64,000 bases of DNA from Methylobacterium sp. Leaf91 (GCF_001422815.1 NZ_LMMP01000023.1:173208-237207), one strand, 5' to 3'; counted from the first letter of the stretch, positions 12,027 to 21,622 are shown. The notes: a model not told the origin generated them from the sequence alone. A program made the numbers and translations.

Positions 12027-12752
12027 ATGAGATTCCCCGGTCCGCTGATCGAGGGCCGGCTGGTCCGCCGTTACAAGCGTTTTCTCGCTGATATCGAAGT
12101 GGCGGATGGCAGCCTCGTCACGGCGCATTGCGCCAATCCCGGCGCGATGCTCGGCCTCAACCAACCCGGTTCGCGCGTCCTCCTTTCGGCTTCGACAAAC
12201 CCGGCGCGTAAGCTCGGCTTTTCGTGGGAACTGGTGGAAGCCGACTTGCCCGGCGGCCTGCAATGGGTCGGCATCAATACGATGCGTCCGAACGCGCTGG
12301 TCGCGGAGGCCTTCGCCGAAGGTCGCCTCGCACCACTTTCGGAATACGCTTCCCTGCGCCCCGAGGTGCGTTACGGACGCGCCAGCCGGGTCGATTTCCT
12401 GGCGACCGGGGAGGGCGTGCCACCCTGTCATGTGGAGGTGAAGAACTGCCACCTCCTGCGCCAACCGGGCCTCGCCGAATTTCCCGACTGCGTGGCCGCC
12501 CGCAGCGCGCGGCATATGGACGATCTCACGGAGGTCGTCGCTCAGGGCGGGCGCGCGATGCTGATCGTCGTGGTGCAGATGCAGGCAGACAGGTTCGATG
12601 TGGCCCGCGATCTCGATCCGGCCTTCGACCGTGCCTTTGCCGCCGCCATGGCGGGCGGAGTCGAAATCCATGCCTATCGCTGCCGGATCGACCCGACCGA
12701 GGTCACCATCGCGGAAGCGATTCCCGTGGTTTCGCGGCTATCCGGCGGGTGA
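12027..12752 (+). CDS. sfsA: SfsA family DNA/RNA nuclease-like protein
   Basis: A 241-aa SfsA protein: N-terminal OB-like segment (LIEGRLVRRYKRFLADIE), the conserved AHCANPGAM motif, and the nuclease-like core with CHVEVKNCHL and FPDCVAARSARHMDDL. E. coli SfsA was described as a maltose-gene regulator binding DNA; the fold resembles restriction-type nucleases. AGGAGG at 12013-12018 fixes the start; the long in-frame upstream extension runs antisense through the CinA-like gene and is spurious. Confidence 0.92.
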   Translation: MRFPGPLIEGRLVRRYKRFLADIEVADGSLVTAHCANPGAMLGLNQPGSRVLLSASTNPARKLGFSWELVEADLPGGLQWVGINTMRPNALVAEAFAEGRLAPLSEYASLRPEVRYGRASRVDFLATGEGVPPCHVEVKNCHLLRQPGLAEFPDCVAARSARHMDDLTEVVAQGGRAMLIVVVQMQADRFDVARDLDPAFDRAFAAAMAGGVEIHAYRCRIDPTEVTIAEAIPVVSRLSGG

Positions 12753-12840
12753 TCGATCGGCGCGTCGGTGGGGCGCGCGATTTCATGGGGCCATCGGCGG
12801 ATTTCGTGCCATGCTCCCAGCCCTACGACCCAAGGAGACG

Positions 12841-12963
12841 ATGATGGCGACTGAGAAACCACGCGGTGGCCGCGAAGCGAAGAAGCCGAAGAAGCCCGTC
12901 GTCAAGACGATCGCCGCTGCCCCCTCTACCAAGGGCACCGTAAGCATCGGCGCCAAGAAGTAG
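12841..12963 (+). CDS. Small lysine-rich basic protein
   Basis: A 40-aa ORF, MMATEKPRGG then several KKPKKPVVK-type basic clusters, ending SIGAKK. CAAGGAGACG immediately before the ATG is a strong ribosome site, the main support for translation. Composition suggests a nucleic-acid-associated peptide, but no family is recognised. An in-frame extension upstream to 12598 overlaps sfsA and is not credible. Confidence 0.55.
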   Translation: MMATEKPRGGREAKKPKKPVVKTIAAAPSTKGTVSIGAKK

Positions 12964-12986
12964 GACCCACAGCCCCGTCAGGCCGG

Positions 12987-13928
12987 CTATACGCCGCCTG
13001 GCGTGGCTTTCGGGCCGGGATCTGGCAAGGTTCGGCCAAGTTCGAGAAGTACGATTTCCGGCGGCACTCCGATACGGATCGGGACGCGGCTCACGCCGAA
13101 CCCGCCGGACACGATCATGTGTCGTCCCTCATCGACCACATGGCCGTAGGAAAGGTCCTTGCCACGCACGAAGGGTACGAGCGGCGAGGCACCGAAAAAC
13201 CGGATCTGGCCGCCATGGGTATGGCCGGCCAGGGTCAGGGAGACACGCTCGGGTACACGGGGGAAGATGTAGGGCTCGTGCGCCATCAGGATGACCGGCG
13301 CATCGTCCGTGACCTGAGCCAGCGTGCCGGGGAGATCGTCCCGTCCTCGGCGATCGCCGCGCAGTAGGAACGGCTCTTGGTCCCCAAGCCCTGCGATCCA
13401 GAACGGATAGCCATCCTTTTCCAGCCGCCGAGCGATGTTCTCCATGACCGGGATGCCGCGAGCTTCCAGCACGCGCTGGGATTCGACCGGCCCGCGCCGC
13501 GTCGTTTGGGCGATGGTGTCGTCCCACCAATCGTGATTTCCAAGAATGGCGTAAACGCCGAGCGGCGCCCGCAGGCCGTCCACGACGCGGGCGAACTCGA
13601 CCAGCGGCACCTTGCGTGTCGTCACGCTGGGACCGGATGGATAATCGCCGAGCAGCAGGATGAGATCGGGTTCGAGCCGGTTTGTCGCATCGACGATCTC
13701 GGCGATCCGGTCGAGCGGCATGGTCGGCTCGCCGACATGGAAATCGGCGAGGACAGCGACTTTCAGGCTCAACCCATGTGTCCAGCCAGGCAGAACCGGA
13801 GCGTATCGCGTCACAACGAGACGGTGGCGCGGCTCGATCACGAAGCCATAGGCGCCCGCCGAGGCCACCAGGGCCGTGCTCGCACCGATCCCGGTTAGGA
13901 GCTGCCGTCTTGTCGGCAGAATCAGCAT
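12987..13928 (-). CDS. Exported metallophosphoesterase
   Basis: A 313-aa calcineurin-like phosphoesterase. The N-terminus (TRRQLLTGIGASTALVASAGAYG) resembles a twin-arginine export signal. Metal-binding motifs appear in order: ADFHVGE, LLLGDY, GNHDWW, MAHEPY and the C-terminal AGHTHGGQIRF. This matches YaeI/YkuE-type enzymes, some of which are Tat-exported or act on lipid A precursors. The start at 13928 places the signal at the N-terminus; an in-frame start at 14027 adds 33 residues. Confidence 0.88.
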   Translation of the reverse strand: MLILPTRRQLLTGIGASTALVASAGAYGFVIEPRHRLVVTRYAPVLPGWTHGLSLKVAVLADFHVGEPTMPLDRIAEIVDATNRLEPDLILLLGDYPSGPSVTTRKVPLVEFARVVDGLRAPLGVYAILGNHDWWDDTIAQTTRRGPVESQRVLEARGIPVMENIARRLEKDGYPFWIAGLGDQEPFLLRGDRRGRDDLPGTLAQVTDDAPVILMAHEPYIFPRVPERVSLTLAGHTHGGQIRFFGASPLVPFVRGKDLSYGHVVDEGRHMIVSGGFGVSRVPIRIGVPPEIVLLELGRTLPDPGPKATPGGV

Positions 13929-14088
13929 GTCATCGTCCCCGGCGGCAGAGTCGATGCGGATCCATCGTCCCGGGGCGACTACACATCCAGCGCAGCCAAG
14001 TTCCGATGGTTCGACGTCGGTGACCAAGCCCGTGAAGGCTTGGTCGCAATGTTTGGCCGGACGGCGTTCGTCTTAAGAAGGATTGGCC

Positions 14089-14304
14089 TCAGACGAGGGG
14101 CGCATCCTCGTGCTGGAAGCGGGAGAGCTGCCGACGAGCGGCAATCTTCCGGGCCGCCTCTTTGGCAGCGGATGCCGAGACGTGAACCGCTGCGGCGAGG
14201 GCGGGCAGTGCCACGGGGCGGAAACCTTCGCGATCCGTTACCAGACCGGACGCACGGGGCGTCGACGAAATGGCTGCGCGCTGGTTCTGTTCGGGGCGGG
14301 ACAT
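14089..14304 (-). CDS. Hypothetical small basic protein, start uncertain
   Basis: A 71-aa ORF from MSRPEQNQRAAISS, with a central Ala-rich helix (VALPALAAAVHVSASAAKEAARK) and a basic C-terminus. The open frame extends upstream to 14589, but that part looks non-coding and AT-richer. CAGGACCCGTTCCC before 14304 is only a fair ribosome site. No family recognised. Confidence 0.35.
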   Translation of the reverse strand: MSRPEQNQRAAISSTPRASGLVTDREGFRPVALPALAAAVHVSASAAKEAARKIAARRQLSRFQHEDAPLV

Positions 14305-14535
14305 GGGAACGGGTCCTGTTTCACGGTGTCGGAACGCCACCAGATCCTCGTTTGTCTGGTTGGCGATCACGCCGGTCTCTCGGGCACCCTCAAGAGGTTC
14401 GACCCGGACCGACGCTGTGCGGCACGAGATCCATATGCGGCGAAGGATCATGAACGGGAGCTTAAGGCTAGCCAGAGATGAGCAGGATAGAGTTGTCCAA
14501 CATCGTCGCTGAGTGACTTTCGACACAGTCAAAGA

Positions 14536-14593
14536 ATAGTGGAAATATAAAAAATTCAATTCCGCAGTGCAATCTAATCTCGCACGCACTGCG
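14536..14593 (-). terminator. Probable terminator hairpin after the class-III aminotransferase
   Basis: On the minus strand an 8-bp stem (CGCAGTGC / GCACTGCG on plus, 14563-14570 and 14586-14593) is followed by an AT-rich stretch with a run of T about 8 nt later. It lies about 30 bp beyond the aminotransferase stop. The 14305-14625 stretch otherwise holds only the doubtful upstream extension of the small ORF. Confidence 0.45.
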
Positions 14594-14625
14594 AAAGATC
14601 TAGACTTTTCTGTGGCGAAGCCGCC

Positions 14626-16011
14626 CTAAACCACGGGCCTCAGACCTTCCGACGCGATCCAGGCCTCGGTTCGATCCAGGGCACGGGCGAGGCGGTCGAA
14701 CAACGTGTCGATCTCCTCGTGCGAGATGACCAGGGGAGGGCAGACCGCGACCCGGTCACCGGCGAGGAATCGCACGATCAGGCCCTCGGCCTGCGCGAAC
14801 GCGACGCAGCGGGCCGCGACTCCGGCCTTCGGCTCGTACTGACGCTTGGATGCCTTGTCGGCGACGATCTCCAGCCCACCGATGAGACCGATCCCTCGCG
14901 CTTCTCCGACAATGGGGTGGTCGGCCAAGGCCGAGAGCCGGGCCTGGAAATGAGGGGCCTTCTCGGCAACGCCTTCGACGATGCGGTCGCGTTTGTAGAT
15001 TTCGATGGTCTTCAGCGCGACGGCGCAGGCGACGGGGTGACCGGAATAGGTGGTGCCGTGGCCGAACGTGCCGAGCTTGGCGCTCTGCGTCACCAGCGCC
15101 TTGTAGAGCGGCTCGTCGATGCTGATGCCGCCGAGCGGCATGTAGCCCGAGGTCACCGCCTTGGCGAAAGACAGGCTGTCGGGGCGCATTCCCAGGGCTT
15201 CGGAACCGAACCAAGTGCCGAGCCGGCCGAAGCCGCAGATCACCTCGTCGGCGATGAAGCGCACGTCGTAGCGGTCGAGGACGGCCTGGATCTTGGTGAA
15301 ATAACCGGCGGGCGGGGCGATGGCGCCCCCCGCTCCCATGACCGGCTCGGCCACGAAGGCCGCGACGGTATCCGGCCCCTCGCGCAGGATCAGGGCTTCG
15401 AGTTCGTCGGCGAGGCGCTGCGAGAATGCCTCCTCGGTCTCACCGGCCTCGGCGAAACGATAGTGGTGCGGGCATCCCACATGCAGGAACCCTGGCAGCG
15501 GCAGGTCCCAATCGGCATGGTTGGCGGTGAGGCCGGTCATGGAGGCGGTCGCGACCGTGACGCCGTGGTAGCCCTTGATCCGCGAGACGATCTTCTTCTT
15601 GGCCGGGCGGCCGAGGGCGTTGTTGAGATACCAAGTCAGCTTCACCTGGGTGTCGTTGGCCTCCGACCCGGACGAGGTGAAGAAGATCTTCGAGGTCGGG
15701 ATCGGCATCAACTCCTTGAGCGTCTCCGCGAGCTCGATCGCCGGATCGTGGCTACGCCCCGAGAACAGATGGGTGAAGGGCAGGCGCGACATCTGCTCGC
15801 TCGCCGCTTCCACCAATTCCTCGTTCGAATAGCCGAGCGCTGTGCACCACAGGCCGGCCATGCCTTCGAGATAGGGCCGACCGTCGCTGTCATAAACCCA
15901 GACACCGTGGCCGCGCTCCAGCACCAGCGGGCCGGTCTCGCGAAAGGTGGAAAGGTTGGTGTAGGGATGGATCAGCGTTTCGACGTCGCGGGTCGCGAGG
16001 TTCGAGAGCAT
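14626..16011 (-). CDS. Class-III PLP-dependent aminotransferase
   Basis: A 461-aa fold-type-I aminotransferase of the omega-amino-acid:pyruvate / gamma-aminobutyrate-like group. Visible landmarks are GMAGLWCTALGYSNEEL, FTSSGSEANDTQVKL, KGYHGVT, the Asp of IADEVICGFGRLG contacting the PLP pyridine nitrogen, the Schiff-base Lys in SFAKAVTSGYMPLGG, and the Thr in TTYSGHP. The substrate cannot be read from the sequence. The start at 16011 follows an AGGCCC site; an in-frame ATG lies at 16059. Confidence 0.88.
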   Translation of the reverse strand: MLSNLATRDVETLIHPYTNLSTFRETGPLVLERGHGVWVYDSDGRPYLEGMAGLWCTALGYSNEELVEAASEQMSRLPFTHLFSGRSHDPAIELAETLKELMPIPTSKIFFTSSGSEANDTQVKLTWYLNNALGRPAKKKIVSRIKGYHGVTVATASMTGLTANHADWDLPLPGFLHVGCPHHYRFAEAGETEEAFSQRLADELEALILREGPDTVAAFVAEPVMGAGGAIAPPAGYFTKIQAVLDRYDVRFIADEVICGFGRLGTWFGSEALGMRPDSLSFAKAVTSGYMPLGGISIDEPLYKALVTQSAKLGTFGHGTTYSGHPVACAVALKTIEIYKRDRIVEGVAEKAPHFQARLSALADHPIVGEARGIGLIGGLEIVADKASKRQYEPKAGVAARCVAFAQAEGLIVRFLAGDRVAVCPPLVISHEEIDTLFDRLARALDRTEAWIASEGLRPVV

Positions 16012-16148
16012 GGGCCTGCCGTTACCTGTGGAAGCGGGCCGGTTCGGCCCCGTGTTCATGCGATGCCACACTAGCGACCCGGACCGTCGGTAGAAACCCG
16101 TCCGCACAATGCATCGTCGCCCCGTCTTTCGCACCGATTGTCCCGCGC

Positions 16149-16676
16149 ATGCTCGATCCCGCTACTTTCGTGGCCCATCCGGCGCCAGGCCGCGTTTGCG
16201 GAACCTGCACCCTGTGCTGCAAGGTCTACGATGTTCCCGCCGTGGGGAGCGTCGCCGGCCAATGGTGCCGGCACACCAAGCAGGGGAGGGGCTGCGCCAT
16301 CCATCCGACGCGGCCGGACCATTGCCGCGCCTTCCATTGTCTCTGGATGACCGAAGCCTGGCTCGGCGCCGAGTGGAAGCCGGAGAAGGCCAAGATGGTG
16401 CTGGCGCTCGATCCGGTGACGAAGAACATGAACGTCCAGGTCGATCCCGGCCAACCGAATGCGTGGCGGCGCGAGCCGTATTACGGGCAGCTGCGGCGCT
16501 GGGCCGCCGCATCGCTGGCGCAGGACCGCCTCGTCCTCGTCCATCTCAACAAATCCACCACCGTCATCCTGCCGGATCGTGACGTCCCACTCGGCGTGTT
16601 CGAGCCCGGCGACAGGATCGTGCGGCGGGATCGCGCCGGAACCTTCGACGTCGAGAAGGTGGGAGCCAGCGCGTGA
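16149..16676 (+). CDS. Cysteine-cluster protein (YkgJ/CxxCxxCC-type), probable metal-binding
   Basis: A 175-aa protein whose N-terminal part carries a Cys cluster, VCGTCTLCCKVY, then WCRHTKQGRGCAIHPTRPDHCRAFHC. This is the CxxCxxCC-type putative zinc/iron-chelating pattern. The C-terminal half is a beta-rich segment without known motif. The next gene starts inside its stop (GTGA overlap), so it is translationally coupled to a HAD phosphatase. Exact function unknown. Confidence 0.8.
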   Translation: MLDPATFVAHPAPGRVCGTCTLCCKVYDVPAVGSVAGQWCRHTKQGRGCAIHPTRPDHCRAFHCLWMTEAWLGAEWKPEKAKMVLALDPVTKNMNVQVDPGQPNAWRREPYYGQLRRWAAASLAQDRLVLVHLNKSTTVILPDRDVPLGVFEPGDRIVRRDRAGTFDVEKVGASA

Positions 16677-17446
16677 GCGCGACGCGTCCACGCCGTCTCG
16701 CCGGCATCCTGTTCGACAAGGACGGCACGCTCATCGATTTCGACAGGACCTGGGGGCCAGCGGCCCATGCGGTCATGGATTGCCTGTCCGGGGGCGACCG
16801 TACCCGCTTGGAAGACCTGATGGCGGTGAGCCATTACATCGAGGAGGAGCGACGCTTCCTGCCGACCTCGCCCCTCATCGCCGGCTCGTCCGCAGCCTAT
16901 GGGCCGCTCTGGGCGAAGGTTCTCGGCCGGCCTGCCGGACCTGATCTCTACGGGGAGATGGACCGGCTGTTTCGCCGCGAAGGGTTGGCGCATCTATGCC
17001 CGATCGGTGATCCGGCCGGGATGGCACGCCATCTCGTCGGTGCCGGTTACGCGCTCGGCATCGCCACCAACGATGCCGAAGCCTCGGCGCGGGCGCAGGC
17101 TGATGCCCTCGGCCTCACACCCCATCTCTCCTACGTCGCGGGCTACGATTCGGGGCATGGGTCCAAGCCGGAACCCGGCATGGTCAGCGCCTTCGCCGCG
17201 CATCTCGCCGTCGCCCCGAGCCGCATCGTCATGATCGGCGATTCGCCTTACGACCTCGTCGCCGGGCGCGCGGCCGGTGCCATGACCATCGCGGTTCTGA
17301 CCGGGCCCATGGGGGATGCAGCCCGCGAGATCATGACGCCGCTCGCAGACCATGTGGTCGCCTCGATCGCCGATCTCGCCGACTTGCTCGATGGGATCGC
17401 CGATCACGCGCGAGGGAGCGAAGCCGGGGCGCAACCAGGACGCTGA
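16673..17446 (+). CDS. HAD-superfamily hydrolase, phosphoglycolate-phosphatase-like
   Basis: A 257-aa HAD hydrolase with a GTG start overlapping the previous stop by 4 bp. Motif I is ILFDKDGTLIDF (nucleophile and general acid Asp), motif II the Thr/Asn of GIATNDAEAS, motif III the Lys in GSKPEPGM, and motif IV IVMIGDSPYDL. The cap between motifs I and II is helical (subclass I), as in Gph and pyrophosphatase PpaX. The natural substrate is not determinable. Confidence 0.87.
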   Translation: MSATRPRRLAGILFDKDGTLIDFDRTWGPAAHAVMDCLSGGDRTRLEDLMAVSHYIEEERRFLPTSPLIAGSSAAYGPLWAKVLGRPAGPDLYGEMDRLFRREGLAHLCPIGDPAGMARHLVGAGYALGIATNDAEASARAQADALGLTPHLSYVAGYDSGHGSKPEPGMVSAFAAHLAVAPSRIVMIGDSPYDLVAGRAAGAMTIAVLTGPMGDAAREIMTPLADHVVASIADLADLLDGIADHARGSEAGAQPGR

Positions 17447-17647
17447 GTGAGGTCTCCCCCCCCGATCCGGCTGCCGCTGATGAAGGGAAATATTTACCCG
17501 GAAACGTCACAACTACCCGCGTCGTTTCCCGACGACAGGCCCGGCCGATCCGGCCCCTCCGGCGATGGCGGCAAAACGATTTCGCGCTGGCATGTCTCGC
17601 CCGCGCGTCCTCCCCGATCATTGCCTCGACTGCGTGAGTTTCTGACG

Positions 17648-19156
17648 ATGCCTCCTCACGACCGCGCCGGCCTCGATAGCGGCAGGCCGAACGCTCCGAC
17701 GAAGCGTGACATTCTCCGTGGCGCCGTCGGCTCGGCCTTCACCGCCGCGTTCCCGTTCATCGCCGCGCCCGCCCTCGCGCAGACGGGGAACGCACCGAAA
17801 CACGTGCTCGTCCTCGGCGCGGGCATGTCCGGCTTGACGGCCGCCCTGGCGCTACTCCGCAGAGGCCACCGCGTCACGGTGATCGAGTACCAGGACCGCA
17901 TTGGCGGCCGCCTCTACTCGCTTCCGCTGAAGAACGGGCAGTTCACCGAGGCCGGCGGCGGGCACTTTCGGTCCAACATGCCCTACGTGCTGAGCTACGT
18001 GCGGCGCTTCAACCTGCCCCTCCTCAGCCTCAACGATGGCCTTCCCCGCTACATCGTCGGTGGCAAGACCGGGACGGGCGCCGATCTCGCCAACTGGCCA
18101 TGGCCCGTTTCCCGCGAGGAACGCAACGTCAGCGTCGCCACCAGCCTCAACCGCTATCTCTACCGAGCCGGACTCGACACCGATTCCGTCCTCGATTCAC
18201 GGTGGCCCGACCCGGATTCCCTGGCTCGCTACGACAACGTGACGGTGGGCGACCTCGTGAAGGGTGTCGGCGCCTCGGACGCGTTCTGCCAGCTACTCGA
18301 TGCCCATGGCGGCACCTTCACCAGCCGCTCGCAGGCGCTGGGGGCCATCCCCGACCTCGCCTATCATTTCGGCGACCAGAACGTGTTCCGCATCGAAGGC
18401 GGCAACAACCGCCTGCCGATGGCCCTCGCGGGAGCGATCGGCCCAACCAACATCGTCTTGAAGGCCGAGGTGGTCAGCATCGAGCAGACCGATGGCGGTG
18501 TCCGTGTCGGCACCCGCGATGGACGCGACTTCTCCGGCGATGCGATCGTATCCACGATCCCCTTCAGCGTCCTCGGCGATATCGAGATGAAGCCCGGCTG
18601 GTCGGAGGGCAAGCGGCGCATGTTCGCCGAGATGGAATGGGACAAGACCGTCAAGGTCATCGTCCAGACCAAGACTCCCTCTTGGCTCTCGAAGAATGTT
18701 CATGGCTGGCCCATGGCCGGCGGCGACAGGCCCTGGGAGCGGGTCATCGACATCACCGGCAACGAGACCGGCTCGCACGGGAACGTCTTCTTCTACCTCA
18801 ATGGCGCGAACGCGGAGGCGATCCTGGCCCGCCCCCGCGAGACGCGCGCTCAGGTGACGGTCGATCAGTTCCGCGCCGACATGCCCGACCTGTTCGACGA
18901 GGTGATCACGGTAAAGGACTTCGCCTGGACCGAGCAGCCCTGGATCAAGGGCTCGTTCGGCTCGCCGCCGCTCGGCGGCGGATGGATGATCCGGGAATGG
19001 ACCATGCCCGAAGGCCGCATCCATTTCGCAGGAGATTTCACCAGCCTGAAGACCGGCTGGGTCGAGGGGGCGATCGAAGCGGGCCTGCGAGCGGCCCGGC
19101 AGATCGACCCGCTGGTCCAGGCGGAAGGCCGCCCGGTGATCCGTCAGAGGCTCTGA
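17648..19156 (+). CDS. Exported flavin-containing amine oxidase family protein
   Basis: A 502-aa FAD-dependent monoamine-oxidase-type protein. An N-terminal KRDILRGAVGSAFTAAFPFIAAPALAQ segment looks like a Tat-like signal with Lys-Arg rather than Arg-Arg. The dinucleotide fold follows (HVLVLGAGMSGLTAALAL, IEYQDRIGGRL), and the C-terminal FAD-contact motif is IHFAGDFTSLKTGWVEGAIEAG. Probably periplasmic oxidation of an amine or amino acid. The ATG at 17648 places the signal at the N-terminus; an open frame from 17447 exists. Confidence 0.85.
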   Translation: MPPHDRAGLDSGRPNAPTKRDILRGAVGSAFTAAFPFIAAPALAQTGNAPKHVLVLGAGMSGLTAALALLRRGHRVTVIEYQDRIGGRLYSLPLKNGQFTEAGGGHFRSNMPYVLSYVRRFNLPLLSLNDGLPRYIVGGKTGTGADLANWPWPVSREERNVSVATSLNRYLYRAGLDTDSVLDSRWPDPDSLARYDNVTVGDLVKGVGASDAFCQLLDAHGGTFTSRSQALGAIPDLAYHFGDQNVFRIEGGNNRLPMALAGAIGPTNIVLKAEVVSIEQTDGGVRVGTRDGRDFSGDAIVSTIPFSVLGDIEMKPGWSEGKRRMFAEMEWDKTVKVIVQTKTPSWLSKNVHGWPMAGGDRPWERVIDITGNETGSHGNVFFYLNGANAEAILARPRETRAQVTVDQFRADMPDLFDEVITVKDFAWTEQPWIKGSFGSPPLGGGWMIREWTMPEGRIHFAGDFTSLKTGWVEGAIEAGLRAARQIDPLVQAEGRPVIRQRL

Positions 19157-19176
19157 CGGAGGGACACCGAAGTAAC

Positions 19177-19656
19177 TCAGCCGCTGGAATCGGCGCGGGC
19201 GACGTCGCGCCATTTCAACACGAGCTGCTCGAAAGCCGCGATGTCGTCCGGAGGCAGCGTCCCGAGGGTACGGGCGACATAGGCTTTCTGCGCGGCGATC
19301 CCACGGGCTGCGATCTCCGTACCCGCCGGGGTGAGATGGAGCGCATGCGAGCGCCGGTCACCCGGGATGGCGTGGCGCTCGACGAAGCCGGCCTGGACGA
19401 GGCGGTCGATCAGGCCCGAGACATTGCCCTTGGTGACGTAGAGCCGCGCGGCGAGATCCTGCTGTGTCAGCCCCTCGCGTTCGGTGAGGGTCGAGAGGAC
19501 GTCGAATTGCGGAATGGAGAGCCCGAGGCCGCGCAGCTCGGTCGCCATCGCGGCGGTCACCCTCCGGTTGAGGCGGATGAAGCGGAACCAGACCCGCAGC
19601 GGGTCGTCCGATCGAGCATCGGTCACGGGATTTCCGGTCGCTGCGGTAAAGTTCAT
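19177..19656 (-). CDS. MarR-family transcriptional regulator
   Basis: A 159-aa winged-helix MarR protein: N-terminal dimer helix (LRVWFRFIRLNRRVTAAM), recognition region LTQQDLAARLYVTKGNVSGLIDRLVQAG, and wing with RRSHALHLTPAG. The start at 19656 gives the usual MarR length; the frame is open far upstream but that part overlaps the divergent DUF1499 gene. Convergent with the amine oxidase. Target genes unknown; the nearest divergent gene is at 19814. Confidence 0.88.
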   Translation of the reverse strand: MNFTAATGNPVTDARSDDPLRVWFRFIRLNRRVTAAMATELRGLGLSIPQFDVLSTLTEREGLTQQDLAARLYVTKGNVSGLIDRLVQAGFVERHAIPGDRRSHALHLTPAGTEIAARGIAAQKAYVARTLGTLPPDDIAAFEQLVLKWRDVARADSSG

Positions 19657-19813
19657 GTCGACGCCGCTATAGCAGAAGCAGGCGGCATCGAAAGCACGAC
19701 GTAACTCGCGGGTGGCGTCGCCATGCGAGGCCCGGTAAAGCTCATCGCTCAGGCGCGCGGGCACGACCTCCCTGCGGCGCGGCGATCTCCCGGACAGCGA
19801 TTTCATCCGTATC

Positions 19814-20593
19814 ATGCGTCGTTCGCTTATCGAGGAGCCCATCACCCGCGCCGGTCCGCTCTCGCGCGGCACGGCGATCCTGTCGGTCCTCGTCACCCTG
19901 TTCGCCCTCGTTCTGGTGCGTGATCCGCGGGCGGAAGAAGGGCCCGCGCTGGTCACGCTCGGGTCCGGCCTATTCCTGGCGGTCCTGGCAATCGGCTTTG
20001 CCCTCTTCGCCTTCGTCCGGGTGTGGCGCGAGGGTGCGCGCGGTTTGGGCGGAGCGATCGCGGGTCTCTTCCTCGCGGTGATACTCCTCGGATATCCGGG
20101 CTTCGTCGGGCTGCGCAGCCTGCGCCTTCCCGCCATCACCGACGTCACCACCGATACCGAGAACCCACCCGCCTTCTCGCGCTCGCATGCCGCCTTCGCC
20201 GCCCGCGAAGGGCATTATCCTCCTGATCCCGGGCCGGAAGCGCGAACTGCACAGCGCGCCACCTATCTGCAGGTCGCCCCACTTACCCTCGACCTCGACG
20301 CCAACGCCGCGTTCGAGCTGGCTCGCAAAGCAGCGGTGAACCGTAAATGGCAGATCGTCGAGGCGATCCGCCCCGGTGGCAGGATCGGCAATGGCCGGAT
20401 CGAGGCTGTGACGCGCGGCCTCATCCTCAACCTCGCCAGCGACATCACGGTGAGAGTGCGACCGCGGGCGGACGGAGCCCGGATCGACGTGCGTTCGGCG
20501 TCCCGCATCGGCGACCGCGATTTCGGCGCCAATGCCGACACCATCCGGGCCTATCTCGACGAGGTCGCGAACCTCGCCATCGCCGTCAAGTGA
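19814..20593 (+). CDS. DUF1499 membrane protein
   Basis: A 259-aa protein with three predicted N-terminal membrane helices (GTAILSVLVTLFALVLV, LGSGLFLAVLAIGFALFAFV, GAIAGLFLAVILLGYPGFVG) and a C-terminal DUF1499 domain (PLTLDLDANAAFELARKAA, IEAVTRGLILNLASDITVRVRP, IDVRSASRIGDRDFG). The function of DUF1499 is unknown. Divergent from the MarR regulator (157 bp) and convergent with the MBL hydrolase (4 bp between stops). Confidence 0.85.
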   Translation: MRRSLIEEPITRAGPLSRGTAILSVLVTLFALVLVRDPRAEEGPALVTLGSGLFLAVLAIGFALFAFVRVWREGARGLGGAIAGLFLAVILLGYPGFVGLRSLRLPAITDVTTDTENPPAFSRSHAAFAAREGHYPPDPGPEARTAQRATYLQVAPLTLDLDANAAFELARKAAVNRKWQIVEAIRPGGRIGNGRIEAVTRGLILNLASDITVRVRPRADGARIDVRSASRIGDRDFGANADTIRAYLDEVANLAIAVK

Positions 20594-20597
20594 GTGG

Positions 20598-21533
20598 TCA
20601 GGCCGGCGCGTAGACACCTTCCAGCCTGGCCGGACCATCGGTCACGATGAGCCCGCGCTCCACCAGGTCTTCCAGATGGGCGAAGACGGATAAAGCCGCA
20701 GCGCCCTGCAGGGCCGGGCTCAGGCCCTGATAGATCGTGCCGACGATGGAGCGGATGTCGCGGTCGCCCGCCTCGATCCGGCTGCGGATAGCATTTTCGC
20801 GCTGGCGCCGATGGGCGGCGAGGCCCCGGACGAAGCGCCGCGGATCGCGGACCGGGCCGCCATGGCCGGGCCAATAGATTGTCTCGTCACGTCCGCGCAA
20901 AGCCTCGAGCGACGCCATGTAGGCACGCATCGATCCATCGGGTGGCGCTACGATGGTGGTGGACCACGCCATGACGTGGTCGCCCGAGAACAAGGTCGCC
21001 TCCTCCGGCAGGGCGAAGGCGAGATGGTTCATGGTGTGGCCGGGCGTTTCGACCGCCTGAAGCGTCCAGCCCGGCCCCTCGAGCGTGTCGCCCTCTCCCA
21101 TCTGACGGTCGGGTCGGTGGTCCCGGTCGGCGCTGGCGTCGAGATGCGGAAACTCGCCCTCCGCCAGATCCCTCGCGGCGCGATGCGGCCCGCAACCGAT
21201 GATGGGCGCACCCGTCTCCGCTTGCAGCAGGCGCGCGCCGGGGGAGTGGTCGCGATGGGTATGGGTGACGACGATGGCAGTGAGCCGCTCCCCGGCGATG
21301 GAGGCGATCAGAGCCGCTACGTGACCGGAATCGGCCGGACCCGGATCGATGATCGCGACCTCGCCCCGTCCGACGATGTAGCTGCAGGTGCCGCTGGACG
21401 TGAACGGGCTGGCATTGGGACAGATCCGCCGGCGTACCAACGGCGAGAGGCTCACCGTCTCGCCGTTTGCCGGCGCGGCGCCGTCGAAATGCGGATCCGT
21501 TCGTGCCTCGCCGTCGTCACTGGTCTTGGTCAT
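20598..21533 (-). CDS. MBL-fold metallo-hydrolase
   Basis: A 311-aa metallo-beta-lactamase-fold hydrolase of the LACTB2-like group. The metal ligands are visible in VVTHTHRDHSPGARLL, ETPGHTMNHLAF, LFSGDHVMAW and WPGHGGPV; a C-terminal winged-helix-like segment (LQGAAALSVFAHLEDLVERG) follows, as in LACTB2-type proteins that can act on RNA. Start at MTKTSDD (21533); an in-frame start at 21593 adds 20 residues. Confidence 0.87.
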   Translation of the reverse strand: MTKTSDDGEARTDPHFDGAAPANGETVSLSPLVRRRICPNASPFTSSGTCSYIVGRGEVAIIDPGPADSGHVAALIASIAGERLTAIVVTHTHRDHSPGARLLQAETGAPIIGCGPHRAARDLAEGEFPHLDASADRDHRPDRQMGEGDTLEGPGWTLQAVETPGHTMNHLAFALPEEATLFSGDHVMAWSTTIVAPPDGSMRAYMASLEALRGRDETIYWPGHGGPVRDPRRFVRGLAAHRRQRENAIRSRIEAGDRDIRSIVGTIYQGLSPALQGAAALSVFAHLEDLVERGLIVTDGPARLEGVYAPA

Positions 21534-21622
21534 GCGGCACCCGGAACGATCACACTCTCGTCCGGCCCTACGCCATAGCGGACCGAGCCACAACGCACCC
21601 CGAGCTGTCCCTGAGACCGGTC

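Noticed and set aside
17501..17526. GAAAC-N17-CGTT before the amine oxidase as an EcfG promoter
   Set aside because: The -35 is GAAAC, not GGAAC, and the gene has no other link to the stress regulon; one such near-match is expected by chance.
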